Assembly: GCA_021789755.1 (NCBI GenBank)
Contig: JAJYJD010000263.1
Location: 1 to 5,225 of the forward strand
Length of the DNA: 5,225 nt
Reading direction: 5' to 3'
From: Bacteroidota bacterium
GTDB taxonomy: Bacteria; Bacteroidota; Ignavibacteria; Kryptoniales; JAKASW01
Each line of letters begins with the position of its first letter. Position 1 is the first letter of the stretch. The translations under genes were made by a program, and so were the position numbers. The notes below the pieces were generated by a model. It ran no database searches. It was not told where the DNA came from and worked only from the letters and a program-made list of their open reading frames with translations. Shown in pieces: positions 1-5,225 of this stretch.

Positions 1-573
1 ATATTTCATTGTGGAAGGAAACCTCTTGAACAACTTGAAGTCATGTCTGAAGTCGAATCCCAGCTTCCAGTTTACCCTGAACCCTTTCCGGGCCAATTCA
101 ATCGCAGGCTGCATCACCTTCTTCAGCGTAAGCCTTCCGAATTTCTTCTCGGCAAGCACCAGCCCGTCAACATTTCCCGGGACACCGACAGAGAGCCCGC
201 CCACGAGTTCCTTCTCGTTGTCGACATTGCCGGCACTATCAAGATACATGTTTCTGCTGGCAGCGGCGGGCGCTGTTTCGCGGGCGTCGATGGAGTAGTT
301 CTTTCCGTCCCGCAGATGGATCATGTAATAACCTCCGCCCCCGAGATTACCGGCCTGTGGATATGTAACCGCGAGCACGAACCCGACGGCGACCGCCGCG
401 TCGATCGCGTTGCCGCCTTCTTTCAATATTCTCACACCGACCGCCGTGGCTATTGAATCGGAAGTCGAGACCATGCCGTGGGTGCCAAAGGCGGGCTTGA
501 GAATGGAGACCTGGGCAAAAGCCGTCGATGAGGCGATGGATAGTACAAGAATTGTGCGGCGCAAGGTAAGCAT
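1..573 (-). CDS. ggt: gamma-glutamyltransferase precursor, N-terminal part (3' end beyond the window)
   Basis: The first 191 codons of a gamma-glutamyltransferase, which cleaves or transfers the gamma-glutamyl group of glutathione and related compounds outside the cytoplasm. Residues 1-20 form a signal peptide: RR at 5-6, a hydrophobic core (ILVLSIASS) and an AFA-Q signal peptidase I site after A20. The mature part starts with the family's N-terminal region: GMVSTSDSIATAVGVRILK at 33-51, GGNAIDAAVAV at 53-63, NLGGGGYYMIH at 76-86, and DARETAP at 96-102, whose Arg98 matches the substrate-carboxylate-binding Arg of E. coli GGT (R114). SVGVPGNVDGL at 128-138 is also typical. The ATG at 571-573 is preceded by AAAGGA (580-585) at 6-base spacing, and the signal peptide supports this start. 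Family members are about 530-580 residues, so the autoprocessing site with the catalytic Thr lies outside the window. It follows the FBPase gene after 147 bases. The family call is confident; the physiological substrate is not known. Confidence 0.93.
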   Translation of the reverse strand, partial: MLTLRRTILVLSIASSTAFAQVSILKPAFGTHGMVSTSDSIATAVGVRILKEGGNAIDAAVAVGFVLAVTYPQAGNLGGGGYYMIHLRDGKNYSIDARETAPAAASRNMYLDSAGNVDNEKELVGGLSVGVPGNVDGLVLAEKKFGRLTLKKVMQPAIELARKGFRVNWKLGFDFRHDFKLFKRFPSTMKY

Positions 574-720
574 CCCGATTCCTTTCGAATTGTGGATTGG
601 AAGTTTAATTGAAGTTAACTCCAAACGCGGATTTTGTGATTCAGAGGAGACAAGGAGTCGACAGTTGGCCCCTGCAAACGGTTCGTATTTGTCGCATTCT
701 TTTGGTGTGTATCTCTTTCT
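574..720. other. intergenic region between the FBPase and ggt genes
   Basis: The 147-base gap is the longest in the window. Apart from the ggt ribosome binding site (580-585) and the inverted repeat at 609-624 I see no reading frame of interest. I also see no stem followed by a T-run that would serve as an intrinsic terminator for the FBPase gene, and no promoter matching a consensus well enough to call. It could hold a separate ggt promoter, given its length compared with the other gaps. Confidence 0.5.
609..624. promoter_or_regulatory. 16-bp near-perfect inverted repeat upstream of ggt
   Basis: The plus strand reads TTGAAGTTAACTCCAA, which equals its own reverse complement except for one position pair (612/621). 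The centre is the perfect palindrome AGTTAACT (613-620). It lies 36-51 bases upstream of the ggt start codon within the 147-base gap. The position and symmetry would suit an operator for a dimeric regulator, but no regulator or family motif is recognised, and AT-rich palindromes of this size occur by chance. Confidence 0.25.
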
Positions 721-1737
721 CTATGCTATTCTCCGACCCTGGATAAAATCTTCAGCTTCTTTCACGTCCTCCTCCGAGCCGATGAAGAGCTTCGTCCTCT
801 GATGTATGCAGGTCGGAACGATATCAAGTATCCGCCCGGTCCCGTCGGAGGCTCTCCCTCCAGCGTGTTCAACTATGTACGAAAGCGGCGAGCATTCGTA
901 AACCAATCGAAGCTTCCCTTCGGGATATGTTTTGTCGCCGGGATACAAAAAGATGCCGCCGTGTAATATGTTCCTGTGAAGATCCGCCACCAGCGACCCA
1001 ACATACCGTGAGGTGTAAGGCCTGCCCGTGCCCGGATCATCCTTCTTCAGGTAGTCGACGTAATTCCGGACGTTTGCGTCCCACTTCTCATAGTTGCCTT
1101 CATTGACGCTGTAGGTCTTACCACGTTTGGGGATTCTCATGTTCTCGTGTGACAGTAGGAATTCTCCGACCGATGGGTCGAGTGTGAAACCGTGCACTCC
1201 TTTACCGGTGCAGTATACGAAAATCGTACTCGAGCCGTAGATTACGTACGCGGCTGCCGCAAGCTTATATCCGGACTGAAGGCAATCTTCCTCGGTCCCG
1301 GGGCCGGATGGGGTGACTCGGCGGAATATTCCGAATATGCTTCCGATCGATACATTGGCGTCTATATTGGATGAGCCGTCGATCGGATCATAGACTAGGA
1401 CATATTTCCCTTTCGGGTACCTGTCGGGTATCTTCATCAATCCTTGACTCTCCTCCGACGCCATCACGCAGAGGTGGCCGCCGTGGTCCATGGCCCGGTA
1501 AATAGTCTCGTTCGCGAACTCGTCGAGTTTCTTTATTTCGTCACCGCTGTCATTCTGGCGGTCCGTGCTGCCGAGAATCTCAATCAGACCTGCCTTGCTC
1601 ACTTCGCGCCAAATGAGTTTGACGGCTATTGCAAGATCACTCAGCAACCCGCTGAAATCCCCGGTTGCCTCGGGATGTTCCCTTTCTCCTTCGTCGATGT
1701 GACGACCCAGCGTCATCAGACGTTGCTTGACGGACAT
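721..1737 (-). CDS. fbp: fructose-1,6-bisphosphatase, class I
   Basis: This 338-residue enzyme hydrolyses fructose 1,6-bisphosphate to fructose 6-phosphate and phosphate in the cytoplasm, the committed step of gluconeogenesis. All class I landmarks are present: the metal-binding acidic pair in ASEES (E95/E96), the hallmark DPIDGSSNID (117-126) with metal ligands D117 and D120, VSIGSIFGIFR (129-139), SVNEGN (210-215), RYVGSLVADLHRNIL (244-258), GGIFLYPGD (260-268), and KLRLVYECSPLSYIVEHAGG (275-294) with the metal-ligand Glu281. The length is normal for the family (about 330-340) and the protein looks intact. The start is well fixed: an in-frame stop lies at 1753-1755, and GGAGGT (1741-1746) stands just before the ATG. 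An alternative Met at residue 8 (1716) begins close to where the conserved alignment begins. The gene follows the ABC subunit after 57 bases and may be transcribed with it. I saw no direct evidence of allosteric control. Confidence 0.97.
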   Translation of the reverse strand: MSVKQRLMTLGRHIDEGEREHPEATGDFSGLLSDLAIAVKLIWREVSKAGLIEILGSTDRQNDSGDEIKKLDEFANETIYRAMDHGGHLCVMASEESQGLMKIPDRYPKGKYVLVYDPIDGSSNIDANVSIGSIFGIFRRVTPSGPGTEEDCLQSGYKLAAAAYVIYGSSTIFVYCTGKGVHGFTLDPSVGEFLLSHENMRIPKRGKTYSVNEGNYEKWDANVRNYVDYLKKDDPGTGRPYTSRYVGSLVADLHRNILHGGIFLYPGDKTYPEGKLRLVYECSPLSYIVEHAGGRASDGTGRILDIVPTCIHQRTKLFIGSEEDVKEAEDFIQGRRIA

Positions 1738-1740
1738 GTT

Positions 1741-1746
1741 ACCTCC
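1741..1746 (-). promoter_or_regulatory. ribosome binding site of the FBPase gene
   Basis: GGAGGT on the minus strand, a strong Shine-Dalgarno match, ends 3 bases before the ATG at 1735-1737. The GGAGG core is 4 bases from the ATG, which is close but workable. Together with the in-frame stop at 1753-1755 it favours Met1 over Met8 as the start. Confidence 0.75.
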
Positions 1747-1763
1747 GTTGGTCTACGTTGGTC
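1746..1763 (-). repeat. 8-bp direct repeat with 10-bp period before the FBPase gene
   Basis: On the minus strand GACCAACG occurs twice, separated by TA (plus-strand copies at 1746-1753 and 1756-1763). The period is 10 bases, about one helical turn, and the downstream copy abuts and slightly overlaps the Shine-Dalgarno sequence. It could be a protein-binding site or a chance tandem duplication; nothing in the sequence decides between these. Confidence 0.45.
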
Positions 1764-1794
1764 CGGCTCCTGTTTAGGCCAGGTAATCCCGTAC

Positions 1795-3627
1795 CTATTT
1801 CGCTTCTGAGGAGCGCAGACTTTTGGCCAGACGCTCCTGATCTTTGTACTGTAACTGGTAGAGCCTGTAATAGATACCCCCCAACGATACGAGTTCCTGA
1901 TGGGTTCCCTGCTCGCGGATCTCGCCTTTGTGGAGTACGATAATCTTCGTTGCATGCTGGATGGTTGAAAGCCGATGGGCGATCACTATGCTGGTTCTCC
2001 CTTTCAGCAGGTTCGCAGTTCCTTTCTGGATCAGCTGTTCCGTTTCTGTGTCTATATTCGCGGTAGCTTCATCGAGTACAAGTATCCGCGGATTATGGGC
2101 GAGAGCACGGGCGAACGAGATCAGTTGCTTCTGGCCGACGGAAAGCGCGGCTCCGCGTTCCTTGACGTCGTCGTCATATTCTTTAGGAAGTCTCTCGATG
2201 AAATCGCTCGCACCGACCAGCGATGCCGCTTCTTTGACTTTCTCGAAGGGGATGTTGTCGTTGCCCAGCGCGATGTTGTAGCGGACGCTTCCTGAAAAGA
2301 GGAACACGTCCTGCATGACTATCGCAATATTTTTACGAAGGTCCGCCGCGGATACATCCTTCACATTGTGTCCGTCGATGTAGACGCCCCCCGAATTAAC
2401 CTCATAAAAACGCATGAGGAGGTTGACGATTGAAGTTTTTCCAGCCCCAGTCGCGCCGACGATGGCGATCGTCTCTCCCGGATTTGCAGTGAACGATACA
2501 TTTTTCAAGACGTGGTTATCACCGTCGTATGCGAACGAGACGTCTTTGAATTCGATTTTACCCTTCACCTGGCCGAGAGGCTCCGGATTCGGGGTTTCAG
2601 GGATCAAAGTCTTGTCGTCGACGACCTTGAATATCCTCTCTGAAGATGCCATGGCTGTCTGAAGGATGTTGTATTTTTCAGATAGATCCCTGATCGGAGT
2701 GAAAAACTGCTCGGTGTATTGGAGAAAGGCGATTAGTATGCCGAGCGAGATGCCGCCATGGGCCCTGAAGAATTCTTCAGATACAAGATGTGTTCCTCCG
2801 AACCAAATAATCAGTCCAACCGCTATAGCGCTCGTAAGTTCGACTCCTGGATAGAACAGCGCGTAATAAAACACCGATCTGACGTTTGCATCGCGGAGTT
2901 TTCCGTCCACCGAATCAAAACTCGAGAACGCTCTGTGCTCCCGGTTGTATATCTGATCGACTACCACTCCCGTAATGTGTTCCTGAAGGAATGAATTTAT
3001 CCGCGCAATCAAGATGCGGATTTCACGGTACGACGAACGGACCTTCTTCCTGAAAAGCAGCGTAATATAGAAAAGGATGGGAAGGACCGTCAGGGTCACA
3101 AGGGCGAGCTGGAGGCTGAGGCTGAACATGAAGGTGAGGATCCAGATTATTGTGAACACATCGCCGAAAGCCATTACAATGCCGGACGAGAACAAATCGT
3201 TGAGCGCCTCGACGTCGTTTGTTACGCGCGTCACGAGCCTGCCGACAGGGTTTCTGTCGAAGTATTTTATCCCGAGCCTCTGGAGATGTGTGAATATCTC
3301 CATCCGTATATCGAAGATGGTTTTTTGTCCGATCCACTGCGTCAGATATGCAGAACCGTACCGTAACAGAGCCTGCGCCGAGATGACCCCGAACATGATA
3401 AGGATGATCTTGAACAGACCTGCGGCGTTCCCCTTTTCTATATAACTGTCTACCGCGATCTTAGTGAGATAAGGCCTAAGCGGACCCAGGCCGGAATAGG
3501 CAATAGTAATGACTACTGCAATTACCACCTGGATCTTGTACGGCCTGAGGTAGTGCAGCAGGCGCCGCATCAACCTTGCGTCATACGCTTTACCCAGTAT
3601 CTCTTCTTCGTGTGTCTCTATTGCCAT
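1795..3627 (-). CDS. ABC exporter half-transporter (membrane domain fused to ATPase), LSVGQ subunit of a probable heterodimer
   Basis: A 610-residue MsbA/multidrug-type exporter subunit with six probable membrane helices (about 32-50, 70-90, 147-168, 172-192, 253-277 and 293-309), followed by a nucleotide-binding domain from about 355. ATPase motifs: aromatic A-loop Tyr367, Walker A GATGAGKTS (391-399), Q-loop Gln439, signature LSVGQ (495-499) instead of LSGGQ, Walker B ILVLDE with catalytic Glu520, and H-loop His551. It thus keeps its own hydrolytic residues but offers a degenerate signature to its partner. The subunit ending at 4718 has the opposite pattern, so the two probably form one heterodimeric exporter of the TM287/288 or BmrCD kind. 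The substrate cannot be told; drugs, lipids and peptides are all known for the family. The start is fixed by an in-frame stop two codons upstream (3634-3636); the Shine-Dalgarno match is weak. The gene lies 78 bases after the dehydrogenase gene and 57 before the FBPase gene. Confidence 0.95.
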   Translation of the reverse strand: MAIETHEEEILGKAYDARLMRRLLHYLRPYKIQVVIAVVITIAYSGLGPLRPYLTKIAVDSYIEKGNAAGLFKIILIMFGVISAQALLRYGSAYLTQWIGQKTIFDIRMEIFTHLQRLGIKYFDRNPVGRLVTRVTNDVEALNDLFSSGIVMAFGDVFTIIWILTFMFSLSLQLALVTLTVLPILFYITLLFRKKVRSSYREIRILIARINSFLQEHITGVVVDQIYNREHRAFSSFDSVDGKLRDANVRSVFYYALFYPGVELTSAIAVGLIIWFGGTHLVSEEFFRAHGGISLGILIAFLQYTEQFFTPIRDLSEKYNILQTAMASSERIFKVVDDKTLIPETPNPEPLGQVKGKIEFKDVSFAYDGDNHVLKNVSFTANPGETIAIVGATGAGKTSIVNLLMRFYEVNSGGVYIDGHNVKDVSAADLRKNIAIVMQDVFLFSGSVRYNIALGNDNIPFEKVKEAASLVGASDFIERLPKEYDDDVKERGAALSVGQKQLISFARALAHNPRILVLDEATANIDTETEQLIQKGTANLLKGRTSIVIAHRLSTIQHATKIIVLHKGEIREQGTHQELVSLGGIYYRLYQLQYKDQERLAKSLRSSEAK

Positions 3628-3705
3628 GTCGGGTCAACTCACTCTGTGTAAATTCTCATATGCATGCATTTGTACCTGGACGACATCACTTCGCTGAACA
3701 CCTTG
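3628..3705. other. 78-base gap between the dehydrogenase and the second ABC subunit
   Basis: The gap contains a 10-bp palindrome ATGCATGCAT (3660-3669) but no stem-loop with a T-run and no clear promoter. The ribosome binding site for the ABC gene is weak: only a purine-rich GAGTGAG about 10 bases before the ATG. Nothing here argues for a transcription break, so the downstream gene may be in the same operon. Confidence 0.4.
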
Positions 3706-4710
3706 TCACTTAACGATATTTGCGGGTGACCCGGTCGAGTAGGCCACAATGTTATCAATGGTCGTCTGTAATATTCTTTCCACCGCTTCGACACTGTCGA
3801 ACGCAATATGAGGCGTGATGATTACGTTCTCCTTGTTCATCAAAATGTTCTTTTCCAAAACAGCTTTAAGATGCTCCACCGACACATTTCGTGTCAACAT
3901 CTGATTCTCCTCCTTCACGAGATCCTCACCTTCAAAGACATCGAGGCCCGCTCCGCCGAAAATGCCGGTCTCGAGCGCGTAGTGAAGCGCGGCCGACTCG
4001 ATGATCCCGGCCCGGGCGGTGTTGATGAACAGCGCACTGCGCTTGACCAGGTTGATATTCTTCATGTTTATAAGATGATGGGTGGCCGTGTTGTAGGGAC
4101 AGTGCAGAGAGATGATATCCGAGTTTGCGAGAAGCTCGTCAAGTGCTGCATACCGAAAACCAAGCACCTCTTCAAGGAAATGATTCTTGTGGACGTCATA
4201 AGCGAGGACGTTCATGCCGAATCCCTTGGCGATTTTTATGACATGCGATCCAATCCCACCGGCTCCGACGACACCGAGGGTTTTCCCTCTTATATCCCAT
4301 CCCTCCAACCCATCCGTAGAAAAGTTGTTTCTGGTCGTCCGGACGTAAGCCTTGTGAATATTTCGCGAGAGCGCCAGGATCAGTCCAAAGGTGTGCTCGG
4401 CGACGGTGTTCTCACCGTAGTACGGGACATTGCAAACGGTTATCCCTCTCTCAGACGTAAATTTCAGGTCGATGTGGTTGAACCCGGTACTTCTAGTAGC
4501 AATGCATTTCAACTTAGGCAGCCTCGTCAAATTCGATTTATCGAGGACCGAGTATATAAACACCGAAACGATATCTGCAGTCTTTGCCGTCGCTATGTTC
4601 CTCTCGTTAAGCGGCTCAGGGAAAAAACTCAGCTGGAATTTGCCCTTCAGAGCTCTGCTCAGAAATTTCTTATCGGAGGAAGTGACTTCGTAGATATTTA
4701 CCCTCAGCAT
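3706..4710 (-). CDS. NAD-dependent D-2-hydroxyacid dehydrogenase (D-lactate dehydrogenase-like)
   Basis: A 334-residue cytoplasmic oxidoreductase that interconverts 2-keto acids and D-2-hydroxy acids. The N-terminal substrate half contains TRSTGFNHIDL (72-82) and NVPYYGENTVAEHTFGLIL (94-112). The nucleotide-binding half has GAGGIG (149-154), and Asp172 at the end of the following strand (AYD) points to NAD rather than NADP. The catalytic set is complete: Arg233 (INTARAGII), Asp257 and Glu262 (GLDVFEGED), and His301 (VIITPHIAF). Length and residue spacing, including the long stretch between Glu and His, match D-lactate dehydrogenases (R235/E264/H296 in the classical enzymes). Lactate is therefore a reasonable first guess, but related members act on other keto acids. 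An ATG at 4797 is in frame, but starting there would add 29 residues without family character and overlap the upstream ABC gene, so 4710 is chosen. That start lies 7 bases after the ABC stop codon, which suggests translational coupling. Confidence 0.92.
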   Translation of the reverse strand: MLRVNIYEVTSSDKKFLSRALKGKFQLSFFPEPLNERNIATAKTADIVSVFIYSVLDKSNLTRLPKLKCIATRSTGFNHIDLKFTSERGITVCNVPYYGENTVAEHTFGLILALSRNIHKAYVRTTRNNFSTDGLEGWDIRGKTLGVVGAGGIGSHVIKIAKGFGMNVLAYDVHKNHFLEEVLGFRYAALDELLANSDIISLHCPYNTATHHLINMKNINLVKRSALFINTARAGIIESAALHYALETGIFGGAGLDVFEGEDLVKEENQMLTRNVSVEHLKAVLEKNILMNKENVIITPHIAFDSVEAVERILQTTIDNIVAYSTGSPANIVK

Positions 4711-4717
4711 AAATCCA

Positions 4718-5225
4718 TCACATCCTCTGCAGCTCTTCCTCGAGGAGCTGCCTATTGTAAAGATCGGCGTAGATACCGTTCCGCATGACCAATTCATCGT
4801 GGGTCCCCGACTCGGCTATTACACCGCCGTCAAGCACGACAATCGAGTCGGCATCTTTCACAGTGGAAACCCTGTGGCTGATGATGATGCTGGTCCTTTC
4901 CTTCATGACGCCCTTCAGACCCTTCAATATCTCCTCTTCGGTATAGGTGTCGACGGCTGAAAGCGCATCGTCGAGTATGAGAATTTTCGGTTTCCTGATT
5001 ATGGCCCTGGCAATACCGACTCTTTGCTTTTGCCCGCCTGACAGTGTGATGCCGCGTTCTCCGACAATTGTGTCAAAACCCTTCGGGAATGATTCGACGT
5101 CTTTGAAAATCTGAGAGACTTTAGCCGCCCATTCTATTTCTTCAGGCGTCGCGATCTCGACGCCGTAAGCAATATTGTTGGCTATGGTGTCGGAGAAAAG
5201 GAAGGTCTCCTGCTGAACATAACCG
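4718..5225 (-). CDS. ABC exporter half-transporter, C-terminal ATPase part (5' end beyond the window), degenerate Walker B subunit
   Basis: The last 168 residues of an ABC exporter ATPase domain; the membrane domain and Walker A lie beyond the right edge. The reading frame is open to position 5225. In order it shows the Q-loop (GYVQQETFLFS, at the very edge), a perfect signature LSGGQKQRV (LSGGQ encoded at 5030-5044), Walker B ILILDDALSAVD with Asp (codon 4967-4969) where the catalytic Glu normally stands, the H-loop His in IISHRVST, and a C-terminus rich in Glu that ends LEEELQRM. Loss of the catalytic Glu with retention of a good signature is the mark of the non-hydrolysing half of heterodimeric exporters. 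Its likely partner is the complete subunit at 1795-3627, which has the complementary defect. The stop codon is 7 bases before the dehydrogenase start. Confidence 0.93.
   Translation of the reverse strand, partial: GYVQQETFLFSDTIANNIAYGVEIATPEEIEWAAKVSQIFKDVESFPKGFDTIVGERGITLSGGQKQRVGIARAIIRKPKILILDDALSAVDTYTEEEILKGLKGVMKERTSIIISHRVSTVKDADSIVVLDGGVIAESGTHDELVMRNGIYADLYNRQLLEEELQRM

Noticed and set aside
1..60. RR in the ggt signal peptide as a Tat signal (checked from codons at 556-561)
   Set aside because: The TLRRTILV context lacks the usual Phe-Leu-Lys after the arginines, and the core is strongly hydrophobic, which fits ordinary Sec export better.
11..802. Plus-strand open frames of 95-137 codons over the ggt region
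   Set aside because: The minus strand here encodes an unmistakable gamma-glutamyltransferase with a signal peptide. The plus-strand translations show no family features.
1716..1955. 79-codon minus-strand frame spanning the gap between the ABC and FBPase genes
   Set aside because: It overlaps the end of the ABC gene and the start of the FBPase gene in a different frame. Its composition (Arg/Ser-rich, low complexity) is that of a shadow frame.
3660..3669. 10-bp palindrome ATGCATGCAT between the dehydrogenase and ABC genes
   Set aside because: Short, built from an ATGC tetramer repeat, and without a loop or T-run. Not enough to call a regulatory site or terminator.
3634..3705. In-frame continuation of 23 codons after the dehydrogenase stop codon (possible readthrough)
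   Set aside because: A run of 23 codons without a stop is common by chance, the protein already ends where the family ends, and the added residues show no domain.
3808..4788. A 326-codon open frame on the plus strand, antisense to the dehydrogenase gene
   Set aside because: It lies in codon register with the real gene, so it stays open simply because the dehydrogenase uses no TTA, CTA or TCA codons over that stretch. Its translation has no recognisable domain, while the opposite strand encodes a complete enzyme family.
4711..4797. N-terminal extension of the dehydrogenase from an ATG at 4797
   Set aside because: The 29 added residues (Cys- and Ser-rich) overlap the end of the ABC gene in another frame and precede the normal family N-terminus, which begins MLRVNIYEVT at 4710.

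Overview
The window reads as ordinary bacterial chromosome, tightly packed, with five protein genes all on the minus strand. The transcription order, from high to low coordinates, is: the 3' end of an ABC exporter subunit, a D-2-hydroxyacid dehydrogenase, a second complete ABC exporter subunit, a class I fructose-1,6-bisphosphatase, and the 5' part of a secreted gamma-glutamyltransferase. The gaps between genes are 7, 78, 57 and 147 bases. I saw no RNA gene, mobile element, CRISPR array or clear intrinsic terminator. By eye the base composition is near 50% GC. The FBPase sequence and the paired ABC exporters resemble what I recall from the Bacteroidota/Chlorobiota/Ignavibacteria lineages, but this placement is a tentative impression without any search.

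Right side (3706-5225): the nucleotide-binding domain of an ABC half-transporter enters from the right edge and ends at 4718. Seven bases later the dehydrogenase starts, so the two are very probably co-transcribed. Its true start is at 4710; a longer reading frame reaching 4797 would overlap the ABC gene.

Centre (1795-3627): a full-length half-transporter (membrane domain plus ATPase domain). The two ABC subunits carry complementary motif defects. The right-hand one has Asp in place of the catalytic Glu after Walker B but an intact LSGGQ. The central one has the catalytic Glu but LSVGQ as its signature. This is the pattern of a heterodimeric exporter with one canonical and one degenerate ATP site, so the two subunits probably work together although the dehydrogenase gene lies between them.

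Left side (1-1737): fructose-1,6-bisphosphatase, a gluconeogenic enzyme, and then a gamma-glutamyltransferase precursor with a signal peptide, cut by the window edge. These two have no obvious mechanistic link with the exporter. Two short sequence elements in the gaps, a 10-bp-period direct repeat before the FBPase gene and a near-perfect 16-bp inverted repeat before the glutamyltransferase gene, are possible control sites. I found no convincing undescribed system here. The most noteworthy points are the asymmetric exporter and the enzyme gene placed between its halves.
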